Counted from the first letter of the stretch, positions 48,671-58,706 are shown. The stretch: DNA of 64,000 bases from Marinospirillum insulare DSM 21763 (GCF_000686905.1 NZ_JMLW01000014.1:1-64000), one strand, 5' to 3'. Made by a program: numbers and translations. Notes: generated from the letters alone by a model not told the origin.

Positions 48671-49588
48671 ATGGATTGGGATGATATACGAATTTTTTTA
48701 GAATTAGCTCGAACAGAAAAACTAAGTGAAGCAGCAAAGCGTTTACGTATCAATGCTTCCACTGTATCTAGGCGTTTACACCGTTTAGAAACACAGCTGG
48801 AAGTGCAACTGTTTGAACGTGGGCCTGATGGTCACCAGCTAACCAGCCAAGGACAACTGCTTTTAGCAACAGCAAGACAAATGGAGCAACAAGCGCTGAC
48901 TGCTAGTGAAATTCTGCAAGGGCTAGGTGAAGAAAGCATAGGTTCAGTAAGAATAGGCTCTACCGAAGGCTTTGGTAGCTTTTTTATTACACCGCAACTC
49001 AGTGAATTTTGTCGCCAAAATCCACGCCTAGTGGTTGAACTCTTACCCATGCCGCGCTTTATCAAATTAACTCGACATGAAGCAGACATGGCAGTGACCA
49101 TTGAACGCCCAAGGCACACCAGTTTAGTTGTCACCAAGCTCTGTGATTATCGCCTTAAACTCTATGCCACTGAAAACTACCTAGAAAATGCGCCGCCACT
49201 GAATAAAATAGAAGACTTAAACCGCCACCGTTTAATTGGCTATATCGATGACTTACTCTTTTCAGACCAGCTGAATTATATGGATAGGCTTTTACCCGAT
49301 GCCCAGCAAGTTTTTCGTAGCACCAGTGTTATTGCTCAATACACCATGGCAAAAGCAGGTCTGGGTGTGGCTATTCTGCCCTGTTTTATGGCCAAAGAAG
49401 CCCCAGAACTAAAACCTATTTTAGAAGAACCACTCACCTTAACGCGCAGTTTTTGGCTAGCCGCCCAGCCAGAACGCAAACGCCTAGCTAGAGTAGAAGC
49501 CGTTTGGTTGGAATTAAGAAGATTGGTAGAAGAACAAGAAGATTTGCTGATGGGGGAAGGTCGTGGCGACCTTCTTCAATGTAAGTAA
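48671..49588 (+). CDS. LysR-family transcriptional regulator
   Basis: 305 residues. Winged helix-turn-helix at the N-terminus (about 1-60; MDWDDIRIFLELARTEKLSEAAKRL then NASTVSRRLHRLE) and LysR substrate domain (about 90-290). Divergent from mmsA, which it probably controls; similar placement is known for LysR regulators of MmsA/DddC genes. The effector is unknown. GAGCTGAAA provides a weak ribosome-binding site. Confidence 0.9.
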   Translation: MDWDDIRIFLELARTEKLSEAAKRLRINASTVSRRLHRLETQLEVQLFERGPDGHQLTSQGQLLLATARQMEQQALTASEILQGLGEESIGSVRIGSTEGFGSFFITPQLSEFCRQNPRLVVELLPMPRFIKLTRHEADMAVTIERPRHTSLVVTKLCDYRLKLYATENYLENAPPLNKIEDLNRHRLIGYIDDLLFSDQLNYMDRLLPDAQQVFRSTSVIAQYTMAKAGLGVAILPCFMAKEAPELKPILEEPLTLTRSFWLAAQPERKRLARVEAVWLELRRLVEEQEDLLMGEGRGDLLQCK

Positions 49589-49633
49589 TAAATACCTAAG
49601 AAAAATGGTTCCTGTCCACCTCAGGGCGTGTTG

Positions 49634-50605
49634 TTATGAGTTTTCACCTAGATGAATGGCAAACTGTTGGAGCATATATTCATCACTAAGTGGAGGGTAG
49701 AGTATTTTTAGTTTTTCGTAAGAACTTTCTTTAACCAATACAGGCACAGCTATTTTTTCTGCTACATTTGAATCAGATAGCTCAAAATTTTTATTTATAT
49801 CAAATGAATCAATAGCTTCTGATAATACCTCTGAGTCAAGTGAGCCTAACAAAAGTTCTAAATATTTCGCAGTGCTTTTAGTTAGCCAGACTTTCACCAA
49901 CCCCCCATCCACAAGAACACCCTGAACTTTAAAATAATATAAATTCTCATCATTCGGAGCGGGGACGTCGAAATATGGTTGAATTTTGGCACCAGCGGTT
50001 GTTGTGATAGAGTATTTTTTTTTGCCAGATTCTTTCTCATAAACCCATAGACTTCGGGAAGATTTTCGTGATCCCCTTGCCGGAGTTATGCTCCATTCTG
50101 CATAAAAGTCGTTAACATTGGGCTTTGTCATTTCCTCTTCAAAATACAAAAACTCATCTAATGTATCTTTCCATAAGAGCCAACCAATACGCATATCTGC
50201 TGATTTATTTGTAGAGTTAGCCTTTACCGCTTCAGATCTTGTATCTATTAGCTCATTATACTGAGCTAATATATTTTCCATTGCTTTTTTTGGGTCACTT
50301 TCGTCTGGAATTCTAATACTTCTGGTTCCAGCAGGATGCATTTTTGTTGTTCCACATTCATTCAATATACTTCCTGATTTTGTTACCCTCAGCATTTTAT
50401 GTTCTACGCCAAGACCTTCATGGTTAATATCGATATGCAGATTACTCCAGTCTGTCTCAGGAATTTTTTTGGTATTACAGTAAACAAAATCCCAATCGCC
50501 TTCTTCCATTTTTCGACCAAGCATTGTTGATACTTTTGCAGATAAAATATCCATTGCGATATTTTTTTCTTCTTCAGTAAAAGCTTCTAATGTTTTAACT
50601 GCCAT
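49634..50605 (-). CDS. Probable type II restriction endonuclease of unrecognised family
   Basis: 323 residues, not assigned to a family I know. It overlaps the upstream cytosine methyltransferase gene by 11 bp and is translated from the same transcript, the usual arrangement of type II systems. A PD-(D/E)xK-like signature is visible: Asp59 in LHIDI and Glu68-His-Lys70 in VEHKML, that is D-x8-E-x-K. No helicase or DEAD motif is present. Recognition sequence cannot be predicted. The base composition is lower in G+C than neighbouring core genes. Confidence 0.65.
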   Translation of the reverse strand: MAVKTLEAFTEEEKNIAMDILSAKVSTMLGRKMEEGDWDFVYCNTKKIPETDWSNLHIDINHEGLGVEHKMLRVTKSGSILNECGTTKMHPAGTRSIRIPDESDPKKAMENILAQYNELIDTRSEAVKANSTNKSADMRIGWLLWKDTLDEFLYFEEEMTKPNVNDFYAEWSITPARGSRKSSRSLWVYEKESGKKKYSITTTAGAKIQPYFDVPAPNDENLYYFKVQGVLVDGGLVKVWLTKSTAKYLELLLGSLDSEVLSEAIDSFDINKNFELSDSNVAEKIAVPVLVKESSYEKLKILYPPLSDEYMLQQFAIHLGENS

Positions 50606-51947
50606 ACTTTTCTTCCGCTTCTAATATTGCATTACCTATGATTTTACCTAATAGTGGCGGGACTGCATTACCTATCTGGAATGCTCGTTGCATCCTTGTC
50701 CCATGTAAATACCAAGATGCAGGAAAAGTCTGTAATTTCAATAGCTCTTCGTCAGACAGGTATTCGTGCTCTACTGGGACAGGCGGAGTGTCCCCTTGCT
50801 TCCTTCCTTTAGTTGCCCACTGCTGCCTAAATAGCTGCTTTTCTGGAACACCATTAGGTGCAAACGCTAACTTTGCTCCTTGATGTGCCCCTATCGTGGG
50901 TGAAGGTCTATCGAATGTCCAAGTTACAGGTTCATCATGTGGGCGAACTACATTTTTCACCCATAACCTTGCTTTTTCAGAGTTGATTTCTCCATAGATA
51001 GGGTGTGTGCCAGGCCATAACGCATCATACATAGTTACCCACGGTCTCAGCTCACTTCCAGAAAATAACTCCTCTTGCTGTTGTTTTTTGTTTGGTTTTC
51101 CGTGAGTTGCCTCCGGCCAATCAAAATCCAACCCATCTCTACTGCCAACAATAATTAAACGCTCTCGTATTTGAGGGGCACCAAAATCAGCTGCATTCAA
51201 AACTTTATGGCTACACTTATAGCCAAGCTTTTCAAATTCATTAAAAATAATTTTTAATGAACCTCCTGCCTCGTTTCGAATATCCCATGTAGCGTCATTA
51301 TCACCACATACTATGCATTTTTTGGAGTCTTTTTGGCTGGAGAAATTCTGTCTGACTTCAAATGGAGCCAAGCTTTCAGAATGGCAACTATTGCAAGTTT
51401 GATATATGACATCTGTTTTGGTAAAAGTGATCCCCTTAACATTTTCAAATAGAAACCATTTAGGATTTAGATCTTTGACAAGCCGTACAAACTCATAAAA
51501 AAGATCACCATTCTTCGTACAGTCCAGCGACTTTTGCTTCCCAGCTTTGCTAAATGGTTGACAAGGTGGCCCTCCAGCAATACAAAATAAGTCGTTATCT
51601 ATTAAACGTTCAAATTCGGAGGATGGTACTTCTCTAATATCACCTTCAATAACTTTACACTCTTGGAGATATTTTTCTTTATGTGTGCGTGTCTTTATTC
51701 TTTGAAAGAATAGCTGCTTATCAATTTCAGATAACCGTTTAAAACAGGGTTGCTTTAATGCCTCCTCTACAAACGTATCAACTTCATTAGAGTTTAGGTT
51801 GCAGAGCATTTTATTTTTTCTAAGCGTTTCACATGCCTGAGGTTCAAGTTCATTTGCAACTATGGTTGTAAATCCTGCTTGTTCTAAACCGAGATCTAGC
51901 CCACCTGCACCAGCGAAAAGAGAAATTAATGATCGTTTTTGAGTCAT
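50595..51947 (-). CDS. Type II DNA (cytosine-5) methyltransferase with cysteine-rich insertion
   Basis: 450 residues with the C5-methyltransferase motifs in order: I SLFAGAGGLDLGLEQAGF, IV GGPPCQPFSKAG with catalytic Cys129, VI LFENVKGI (about 167-173), VIII QIRERLIIVGS, and X QIGNAVPPLLGKIIGNAI. Between motifs VI and VIII an insertion carries C185-x2-C188 and C211-x2-C214, a likely zinc ribbon. Motif spacing suggests the target-recognition domain lies about 275-390. It protects DNA from the downstream restriction enzyme. Flanked by core genes (LysR gene, murB), consistent with insertion. Confidence 0.92.
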   Translation of the reverse strand: MTQKRSLISLFAGAGGLDLGLEQAGFTTIVANELEPQACETLRKNKMLCNLNSNEVDTFVEEALKQPCFKRLSEIDKQLFFQRIKTRTHKEKYLQECKVIEGDIREVPSSEFERLIDNDLFCIAGGPPCQPFSKAGKQKSLDCTKNGDLFYEFVRLVKDLNPKWFLFENVKGITFTKTDVIYQTCNSCHSESLAPFEVRQNFSSQKDSKKCIVCGDNDATWDIRNEAGGSLKIIFNEFEKLGYKCSHKVLNAADFGAPQIRERLIIVGSRDGLDFDWPEATHGKPNKKQQQEELFSGSELRPWVTMYDALWPGTHPIYGEINSEKARLWVKNVVRPHDEPVTWTFDRPSPTIGAHQGAKLAFAPNGVPEKQLFRQQWATKGRKQGDTPPVPVEHEYLSDEELLKLQTFPASWYLHGTRMQRAFQIGNAVPPLLGKIIGNAILEAEEKYGS

Positions 51948-51962
51948 TTACGAATTACCTTG

Positions 51963-51998
51963 TTAGTATAGTTTTTTAGTGATATACAGGCATACTAA
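51963..51998. promoter_or_regulatory. Inverted repeat upstream of the methyltransferase gene
   Basis: TTAGTAT (51963-51969) and ATACTAA (51992-51998) form perfect arms, with GTATA (51966-51970) and TATAC (51983-51987) inside. On the minus strand a TATACT -10-like hexamer coincides with one arm. It may be a methyltransferase autoregulatory site; this is inference. Confidence 0.4.
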
Positions 51999-52035
51999 AT
52001 ATCATCTACATCTACCAAAAAATCAGCATATACAC

Positions 52036-52062
52036 TTACTGGCAGCCTCGGGCGGCAGTAAT
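52036..52062. repeat. Short G+C-rich hairpin near the restriction-modification boundary
   Basis: TTACTGGCAGCC and GGCGGCAGTAA pair with small mismatches around TCGG. It lies between the murB end and the methyltransferase gene. It is not followed by a T-run on either strand, so it does not look like a terminator. Confidence 0.4.
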
Positions 52063-52122
52063 AAAGCTAAACCCAACAATAACAAACATAATTTTAGGTT
52101 TTAAACAAAATAGACTATGCAA

Positions 52123-53172
52123 TCAAACAACCACCAACTCTGGTTCTCTTTCTAACAGTATATTAAAACGACTTTTAACTGTGCTGGTTATTTCTTCTGC
52201 TAGGGCTAATAAGTCTTGTGCTGTGCCACCGCCGGTGTGTATAAGCACTAAAGCTTGTTGGTCATGTACGCCAACACTGCCACGTTTAGCACCTTTAAAA
52301 CTACACTGATCTATTAACCAAGCGGCGGCTAATTTACAGCCGTTGGTTGCTGGGTAGTGGGGCATTTTGGGGTAGAGTTTTAATAACTCATCGGCTTGTT
52401 GCTGGCTAATGACTGGGTTTTTAAAAAAGCTGCCGGCATTACCAATTTTGGCTGGGTCAGGGAGTTTAGATTGGCGTAGCTCAGTGACGACTTGGGCAAT
52501 TAGCTGGGGTAATGGCAGGTTTGCAGTTTCTGGCTGTTGTTGTTTTTCTTCTAAACGCTGCTGTAAATCGGCATAGCCTAAACGGGGTTCTGCTTGTTTA
52601 GAAAGCTGTAACTGCAAGGCGGTAATAATAAACCGGCCTTTCCAGTCATGTTTAAAGCGGCTGTCTCTATAACCTAAAACGCAATTTTTCGCGGCGATAA
52701 TATCGAACTTGGCTGGCTGTCCATGTTCTGGCAACCAATAACCTTCTACGGCTTGTAGTGTGTCGGCTAGCTCAACGCCATAAGCGCCGATATTTTGAAT
52801 AGGAGCCGCGCCAGCTTGGCCGGGGATTAGAGCCAAGTTTTCTAACCCAAAATAGCCTTTACTGGTGGTATCTAATACTAATTGTTGCCAAGAATAGCCA
52901 GCTGAGACTTTTAATATTAAATTATCTGGTTCAATTTCAGGCCATTCTAAGGCATGTGGTTTTTGTTGTAACACTACCGCTTTTAAATTGCCCTGAAAAA
53001 TAACATTGCTACCACCGCCCAAAGGAAATACCGGCAAGGCTTGTGAACTAGCAAAATCAAAAACTTCGGGTAAGTCTTCGGGCTTTTCAGCTTGCACTAA
53101 CCAACTAGCTTGGGCAGTAAATCCCAAGGTATTTAGCTGATCAAGCTTAGCAAGCGGTATTTTACTCAGCAT
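52123..53172 (-). CDS. murB: UDP-N-acetylenolpyruvoylglucosamine reductase
   Basis: MurB of 349 residues, FAD enzyme of peptidoglycan precursor synthesis. The type I (E. coli-like) layout is visible: FAD-binding LPVFPLGGGSNVIF, GAAPIQNIGAYGVE, GYRDSRFK and catalytic GNAGSFFKNP with the Ser. It lies 3 bp downstream of the phosphatase gene. Confidence 0.96.
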   Translation of the reverse strand: MLSKIPLAKLDQLNTLGFTAQASWLVQAEKPEDLPEVFDFASSQALPVFPLGGGSNVIFQGNLKAVVLQQKPHALEWPEIEPDNLILKVSAGYSWQQLVLDTTSKGYFGLENLALIPGQAGAAPIQNIGAYGVELADTLQAVEGYWLPEHGQPAKFDIIAAKNCVLGYRDSRFKHDWKGRFIITALQLQLSKQAEPRLGYADLQQRLEEKQQQPETANLPLPQLIAQVVTELRQSKLPDPAKIGNAGSFFKNPVISQQQADELLKLYPKMPHYPATNGCKLAAAWLIDQCSFKGAKRGSVGVHDQQALVLIHTGGGTAQDLLALAEEITSTVKSRFNILLEREPELVVV

Positions 53173-53175
53173 CGT

Positions 53176-53652
53176 TTAAAAGCCGTGCGTTTTACGAATT
53201 TGTATCAATAAACGCTTACAGGCAGATTCGACTAAATCAACCACCTGATGAAAGCCAGTGTCACCACCATAGTAAGGGTCGGGTACTTCTTTAATGGCCG
53301 AAGGGTTGAAACTTAACAGTAAACGAATTTTTTCTAACTGTTCTAATTCCATCACCAAGTCTTCAACATCGGCTTGGTTCTGTTTATCCATCACTAGCAC
53401 ATAGTCAAAGGTGTCTAGGTCTTCTGCAGTAAATTGGCGCGCACGCAAGGCAGATAAATCGTAACCTCTATCTAAACCTACTTTTTGGGTACGTTCATCG
53501 GGCGCTTTACCTACATGCGCATCACTGGTTCCAGCAGAGTCTATTTGAATTTTATCTTGCAAATCTGCTGCTTCAACAAGTGTACGAAACACTCCTTCAG
53601 CAGTAGGGGAACGACAAATATTACCTAAACAAACGAATAAAACCTTAATCAT
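53176..53652 (-). CDS. Low-molecular-weight protein-tyrosine phosphatase
   Basis: 158 residues with the P-loop VCLGNICRSPTAEGVFR near the N-terminus (C-x5-R-S) and the general acid Asp in EVPDPYYGGDTGF. It is the common neighbour between kdsB and murB in pseudomonads and relatives; cellular substrates are unknown. Confidence 0.94.
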   Translation of the reverse strand: MIKVLFVCLGNICRSPTAEGVFRTLVEAADLQDKIQIDSAGTSDAHVGKAPDERTQKVGLDRGYDLSALRARQFTAEDLDTFDYVLVMDKQNQADVEDLVMELEQLEKIRLLLSFNPSAIKEVPDPYYGGDTGFHQVVDLVESACKRLLIQIRKTHGF

Positions 53653-53675
53653 TTTTCACTCAACAAATTATTTAA

Positions 53676-54464
53676 TTAGCCAGCTAGATTTTTCAGCAAC
53701 AAGGCCTGAAGGCGCTGGTAGTCTTCAGGTGTATCAATACCTTGCGGATGTGGCTGACAAGCTTCAGCAACATGGATTTTGTGGCCATTCCATAGCGCTC
53801 TTAACTGCTCTAGCTGCTCGGCTTGCTCAAGCGGTGCCGGCTGCCAAGTCACGTACTCATCTAAAAAGTCGACACGGTAAGCATAAATACCAATATGCCG
53901 CTGAAAATTAATACCAGCAGGTAAAGCTTGGGGTTTAAAATCACCAGTTTCATTAGCAAGAAAGTAGTCTCTAGCCCAAGGTTGAGGGCTACGGCTAAAA
54001 TAAAGTGCTAGGCCGTTTTTATCGGTTACCACCTTGACATTATTAGGATTAAAAACAGCTTCTATCTCGGTAATTTTTTCACTCAGGGTAGCTATACTAG
54101 CTTGTGTGTTTTTTGCCAAATTAGCTGCCACCTGATTAATTAATTCAGGTGGAATCATTGGCTCATCTCCCTGCACATTTACCACCAAAGCTGTTTTAGC
54201 TAAGTTTAGCTGACTCACTACCTCTTGTAAGCGATCTGTACCACTGGGATGATCTGCAGCAGTCATACAAACTTCTGCACCAAACTGAGCGGCTGTATCT
54301 GCTATGCGCTGGTCATCTGTGGCTATTACCACACGCTCTGCATCACTTAAGCACGTTTGTTGCCACACATGCTGCAACATAGGTTTGCCAGCTAGGTCCA
54401 ATAAAGGTTTGCCTGGCAAACGTGATGAGGCGTAACGCGCTGGAATAATTGCTGTAAAGCTCAT
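53676..54464 (-). CDS. kdsB: CMP-KDO synthetase
   Basis: 3-deoxy-manno-octulosonate cytidylyltransferase of 262 residues. The nucleotide-binding [19 protein letters not shown] and the [11 protein letters not shown] and RHIGIYAYR segments are present. It activates KDO for lipid A core synthesis. It overlaps the ycaR stop by 4 bp. Confidence 0.96.
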   Translation of the reverse strand: MSFTAIIPARYASSRLPGKPLLDLAGKPMLQHVWQQTCLSDAERVVIATDDQRIADTAAQFGAEVCMTAADHPSGTDRLQEVVSQLNLAKTALVVNVQGDEPMIPPELINQVAANLAKNTQASIATLSEKITEIEAVFNPNNVKVVTDKNGLALYFSRSPQPWARDYFLANETGDFKPQALPAGINFQRHIGIYAYRVDFLDEYVTWQPAPLEQAEQLEQLRALWNGHKIHVAEACQPHPQGIDTPEDYQRLQALLLKNLAG

Positions 54465-54649
54465 TTTTTTTCTAACTTTTCTTCAGTCGTCAGCTGCCTT
54501 GCTTCACTTTCCAACATAACAGGAAGCCCATCACGGACAGGGTAAGCCAACCCACTAGGGCGGCACACTAATTCTTGAGCTTCTTTGTTATAATGCAAAG
54601 CCGCATGGGATACAGGGCAGACTAGCAAAGCTAAAAGTTGCTTATCCAT
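54461..54649 (-). CDS. ycaR: YcaR/Trm112 family protein
   Basis: 62 residues from ATG 54649 ([20 protein letters not shown]). An in-frame start four codons earlier exists, but GGAG lies 6 nt before this ATG. The UPF0434 family pattern is kept ([27 protein letters not shown]). The second usual cysteine pair is only partly present. In most relatives lpxK precedes ycaR; it is absent here. Confidence 0.92.
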   Translation of the reverse strand: MDKQLLALLVCPVSHAALHYNKEAQELVCRPSGLAYPVRDGLPVMLESEARQLTTEEKLEKK

Positions 54650-54817
54650 GAAACGCTCCAAAAGTGAGTTAGTAAAGTGGGTTAGTTAAGAAGTTGGATT
54701 GTAACTGAAATACCAAATATTTAAGAGGTCTTATTAACCAGCCACACAAAACCTGGCCTCTTAGCTAACAATTTACCATCAACGACCAAAGTTGAAGCCT
54801 TCTTGTAACTCGCTAAC

Positions 54818-54846
54818 TTAACTTTGTCGACACTTTAAACTACAAT
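54818..54846 (+). promoter_or_regulatory. Putative acnB promoter
   Basis: TTAACT (54818-54823), 17-bp spacer, TACAAT (54841-54846). The -35 is weak and the -10 good. The remaining gene-free stretch 54650-54949 (300 bp) shows nothing else that I recognise. Confidence 0.4.
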
Positions 54847-54949
54847 GCCAGCGCCTTTTCAAAGACAACGAAATTTTATTCGTTTGCTTAGATATTAAAA
54901 AAGTTTTTTTGCAGTAGATAGAATCGCCAACAGATGAGGGTATAAAATC

Positions 54950-57550
54950 GTGCTAGAAGCTTATCGCAAACATGTCGAAGAACGCGCCGCAGAAGGCGTA
55001 CCACCCACACCTCTTAATGCAGACCAAACCGCATCTTTGGTTGATCTGCTAAAGAACCCACCAGCAGGCGAAGAAGCATTTCTTGTTGACCTAATTACCA
55101 ACCGTGTACCACCCGGTGTTGATGAAGCAGCCTACGTTAAAGCTGGTTTTTTAGCGGCTATTGCTAAAAACGAAAGCTCCTCACCACTAATCAGTGCAGA
55201 AGAGGCTGTTGAACTGCTTGGCACTATGCAGGGCGGTTACAACATCGTAACGCTAGTCGACCTACTAGACAGTGACGACCTAGGCAAGCTTGCTGCTACC
55301 CAGCTTAAATCTACCCTGCTAATGTTTGATGCATTCCACGACGTTGCAGACAAGGCCAAAGAAGGCAATGCCAACGCTAAAGAAGTGATTCAATCTTGGG
55401 CTGATGCTGAATGGTTTACTAACAAACCAGCACTGGCTGAAAAAATTACGCTAACTGTATTTAAAGTACCTGGCGAAACTAACACGGATGACTTGTCACC
55501 TGCACCTGATGCTTGGTCACGTCCAGACATTCCAGTTCACGCTAACGCTATGCTTAAAATGGCGCGTGATGGCATCGAGCCTGTTGAACCAGGCGTTACT
55601 GGTCCACTTAAGCAAATTGAAGAAGTTAAAGCTAAAGGCCACCCCGTTGTTTACGTGGGTGACGTTGTAGGTACGGGTTCTTCACGTAAGTCTGCGACCA
55701 ACTCAGTGCTTTGGTTCTTTGGTGACGACATTCCTAACGTACCTAACAAGCGTGCGGGTGGTTTCTGCTTTGGTAACAAAATCGCGCCTATCTTCTACAA
55801 CACTATGGAAGATGCTGGTGCATTACCGATTGAAATGGATGTTGAAAACCTAAATATGGGTGACGTGATAGACGTTTATCCTTATGAAGGTAAAGTTTGC
55901 AAGCATGGCACAGATGAAGTCCTTTCTACTTTTGAACTAAAAACTCAAGTTCTACTAGACGAAGTGCGTGCTGGCGGTCGTATTCCTCTAATTATCGGTC
56001 GTGGCCTAACTGAAAAAGCCCGTACTGAATTAGGTTTAGGCCCTGTTGATACCTTTAAAAAGCCAGAACAACCTGCTGATACCGGCAAGGGTTACACCCT
56101 AGCGCAGAAGATGGTTGGTAAAGCCTGTGGCGTTGAAGGTATTCGTCCCGGCACTTACTGCGAACCTAAAATGACCACTGTAGGTTCTCAAGATACCACT
56201 GGCCCTATGACTCGTGATGAGCTAAAAGACTTGGCTTGCCTAGGCTTCTCTGCAGACCTAGTTATGCAGTCTTTCTGTCACACAGCGGCTTACCCTAAGC
56301 CAGTTGATGTGAACACTCACCACACCCTACCTGACTTCATTATGAACCGTGGTGGTGTTTCTTTACGTCCTGGTGACGGTATCATCCACTCTTGGTTGAA
56401 CCGTATGCTATTACCAGACACTGTAGGTACTGGCGGTGACTCACATACACGCTTCCCTCTAGGTATTTCTTTCCCAGCGGGTTCTGGTCTAGTTGCTTTC
56501 GCAGCGGCTACCGGCGTTATGCCTTTAGATATGCCTGAATCTGTACTGGTTCGCTTTAAAGGTGAAATGCAGCCAGGTATCACGCTACGTGACCTAGTTC
56601 ATGCGATTCCTTACCAAGCCATTCAAGACGGTCTATTGACTGTTGAGAAAAAAGGTAAGAAAAACGCTTTCTCTGGTCTAGTACTAGAAATTGAAGGTTT
56701 AGAACACCTAACGGCTGAACAAGCATTTGAACTATCGGATGCTTCTGCTGAGCGCTCTGCTGCTGGTTGTACTATTACCCTGTCTGAAGAGTCAGTTGCT
56801 GAGTACCTAAAATCTAACATCACCCTACTGCGTTGGATGATTGCTAATGGCTACGGCGATGCACGTACTATCGAGCGTCGTGCTAAAGCGATGGAAGATT
56901 GGCTAGCTAACCCACAGCTAATGCGTGCAGATAAAGATGCTGAATACGCACACATCATCGAAATTGATCTGAACGAAATCAAAGAACCAATTCTTTGTGC
57001 ACCTAACGATCCTGATGATGCACGTAAACTGTCTGATGTTGCTGGCACCAAAATTGATGAAGTATTCATCGGTTCTTGTATGACTAACATTGGTCACTTC
57101 CGTGCTGCGGGTAAATTGCTAGAGCAGTTCAAAGGTTCTTTACCGACTCGTTTATGGTTAGCACCACCGACCAAAATGGACCAATACCAGTTAACTGAAG
57201 AAGGCTACTACGGTACCTTTGGCCGTGCTGGTGCGCGTATGGAAATGCCAGGTTGTTCACTGTGTATGGGTAACCAAGCACGTATTGCAGCTAAATCAAC
57301 CGCTGTATCTACTTCTACGCGTAACTTCCCTAACCGTTTAGGTGATGGTGCTGATGTATTCCTAGCTTCTGCAGAGCTTGCAGCGGTTGCCTCTATTATG
57401 GGTAAACTGCCAACTACCGCTGAATACCTAGAATACGCCAACCAGATCAATACAATGGCTAGCGATGTTTACCGCTACCTAAACTTTGATCAAATGGATG
57501 AGTATCAAAAAGCTGCTTCTTCAGTGATTCCTGTTGCACAAGAATCCTAA
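54950..57550 (+). CDS. acnB: Bifunctional aconitate hydratase 2 / 2-methylisocitrate dehydratase
   Basis: AcnB of 866 residues (E. coli 865), a TCA and methylcitrate cycle enzyme. An N-terminal HEAT-like domain (about 1-160) precedes the swivelling domain, the characteristic AcnB order. The 4Fe-4S cysteines are in [12 protein letters not shown] and [14 protein letters not shown] start at 54950 with GAGGG about 10 bp upstream. Strong codon bias with CTA prominent among leucines. Its methylisocitrate activity may serve propionyl-CoA made by AcuI or MmsA. Confidence 0.97.
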   Translation: MLEAYRKHVEERAAEGVPPTPLNADQTASLVDLLKNPPAGEEAFLVDLITNRVPPGVDEAAYVKAGFLAAIAKNESSSPLISAEEAVELLGTMQGGYNIVTLVDLLDSDDLGKLAATQLKSTLLMFDAFHDVADKAKEGNANAKEVIQSWADAEWFTNKPALAEKITLTVFKVPGETNTDDLSPAPDAWSRPDIPVHANAMLKMARDGIEPVEPGVTGPLKQIEEVKAKGHPVVYVGDVVGTGSSRKSATNSVLWFFGDDIPNVPNKRAGGFCFGNKIAPIFYNTMEDAGALPIEMDVENLNMGDVIDVYPYEGKVCKHGTDEVLSTFELKTQVLLDEVRAGGRIPLIIGRGLTEKARTELGLGPVDTFKKPEQPADTGKGYTLAQKMVGKACGVEGIRPGTYCEPKMTTVGSQDTTGPMTRDELKDLACLGFSADLVMQSFCHTAAYPKPVDVNTHHTLPDFIMNRGGVSLRPGDGIIHSWLNRMLLPDTVGTGGDSHTRFPLGISFPAGSGLVAFAAATGVMPLDMPESVLVRFKGEMQPGITLRDLVHAIPYQAIQDGLLTVEKKGKKNAFSGLVLEIEGLEHLTAEQAFELSDASAERSAAGCTITLSEESVAEYLKSNITLLRWMIANGYGDARTIERRAKAMEDWLANPQLMRADKDAEYAHIIEIDLNEIKEPILCAPNDPDDARKLSDVAGTKIDEVFIGSCMTNIGHFRAAGKLLEQFKGSLPTRLWLAPPTKMDQYQLTEEGYYGTFGRAGARMEMPGCSLCMGNQARIAAKSTAVSTSTRNFPNRLGDGADVFLASAELAAVASIMGKLPTTAEYLEYANQINTMASDVYRYLNFDQMDEYQKAASSVIPVAQES

Positions 57551-57555
57551 GTAGC

Positions 57556-57625
57556 AAAAACCTAAGGCTTTAACTAGCTTAAGGTTTTCTAAGCCCGCCC
57601 TGCCTAGCAGTGGCGGGCTTTTTAT
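57556..57625 (+). terminator. Tandem hairpins and terminator after acnB
   Basis: First hairpin AAAACCTAAG with CTTAAGGTTTT (57556-57588, one bulge). Second is perfect: AAGCCCGCC (57591-57599) with GGCGGGCTT (57612-57620), then TTTATT. The second looks like the main terminator. Confidence 0.85.
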
Positions 57626-57707
57626 TGGTAAGCTTGCACTAGTCACTTGCAATAGTAATGCAGATCAATCACATTACTGCAGTGCAATAAATTTAAGGTA
57701 TCTACCC

Positions 57708-58676
57708 ATGTCTAACGTATTTTTTACTTCTCTAGAACACTTAGCCGTTCTAGAACTCAAGGGTGGTCAGCCAGACAAACTGCTGCAAGGTCAAATTACG
57801 GCTGATTTAAACCTAGTTAATACCGAGCAAGCCTTGCCTGGCTTGCTTTGTAGCTTAAAAGGTCGTGTGATTAGTAGCTTTGAAGTTATCGCCCTAGGTC
57901 AAGATCATTTAGCGCTTATTTTGCCTGCTAGCAATTTAGACGTAGTGCAAACTCACCTAGCAAAGTACCAGCCCTTCTTTAAAACCCAATTAAATGAAAT
58001 CACAAGTGACTACCAGCTTATTGGTCTTTCAGGCAAAGAAGTGCCTGCTTTAACCAGTAGCCTAGTGGGTGCTTGGCCAAAAGATGAATACCAACAAGCA
58101 ATCACTGAACAGGGGTTAGTGCTAAACCTACCCGGCCCCTTACCTCGCGCCTTAGTCATGCTAAAACGTGATGCTGAAAATTTTGCTACTACTCTGACTA
58201 AACTTCAAAACCTAACTAACCAAGTAGAAACTGACTGCTGGCATTTGTTAGACATTAAAATGGGGCGTGCCTTAGTTGATGCAGATTTAACTGATCAGTT
58301 CTTGCCACAAATGCTTAACTACCAGGCCATAGGCGCAGTCAGTTTTAAAAAGGGCTGCTATATAGGGCAAGAAATTGTTGCTCGAGCTCAGTTCCGTGGA
58401 CAGGTTAAAAAACGTTTACACCGTGCTCACTTAACCACGGGTGAACTAACCTTGCCTGCTGGAGTCTACGATACACAAGGTAAGCAGCAGGGCGACATCA
58501 TTACTATAGCCGCTGATCGACGCGGCGAATTAGAAGCCTTAGCTGTTATTAACCAAAAAGCCATTGAAAGTGACACCAACTTATTTGCCGATCCTGATTT
58601 AAAAATCAAACTTATTTTGCATAAACTACCCTATGATCCAACGGGTAGAAAAGCATTGCATGGTGCAGAAGCCTAA
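57708..58676 (+). CDS. ygfZ: Folate-dependent Fe-S/tRNA-modification factor YgfZ
   Basis: GcvT-like protein of 322 residues with the family signature KKGCYIGQEIVARAQFRG (K-G-C-Y-x-G-Q-E). It supports repair or assembly of certain Fe-S enzymes such as MiaB. The C-terminus is shorter in charge but standard. Start ATG in ACCCATGTC; the ribosome-binding site is weak. The miaE gene is also in this window. Confidence 0.93.
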   Translation: MSNVFFTSLEHLAVLELKGGQPDKLLQGQITADLNLVNTEQALPGLLCSLKGRVISSFEVIALGQDHLALILPASNLDVVQTHLAKYQPFFKTQLNEITSDYQLIGLSGKEVPALTSSLVGAWPKDEYQQAITEQGLVLNLPGPLPRALVMLKRDAENFATTLTKLQNLTNQVETDCWHLLDIKMGRALVDADLTDQFLPQMLNYQAIGAVSFKKGCYIGQEIVARAQFRGQVKKRLHRAHLTTGELTLPAGVYDTQGKQQGDIITIAADRRGELEALAVINQKAIESDTNLFADPDLKIKLILHKLPYDPTGRKALHGAEA

Positions 58677-58706
58677 CTAGCCACAATCAAACTATTGGAG
58701 AAGACA

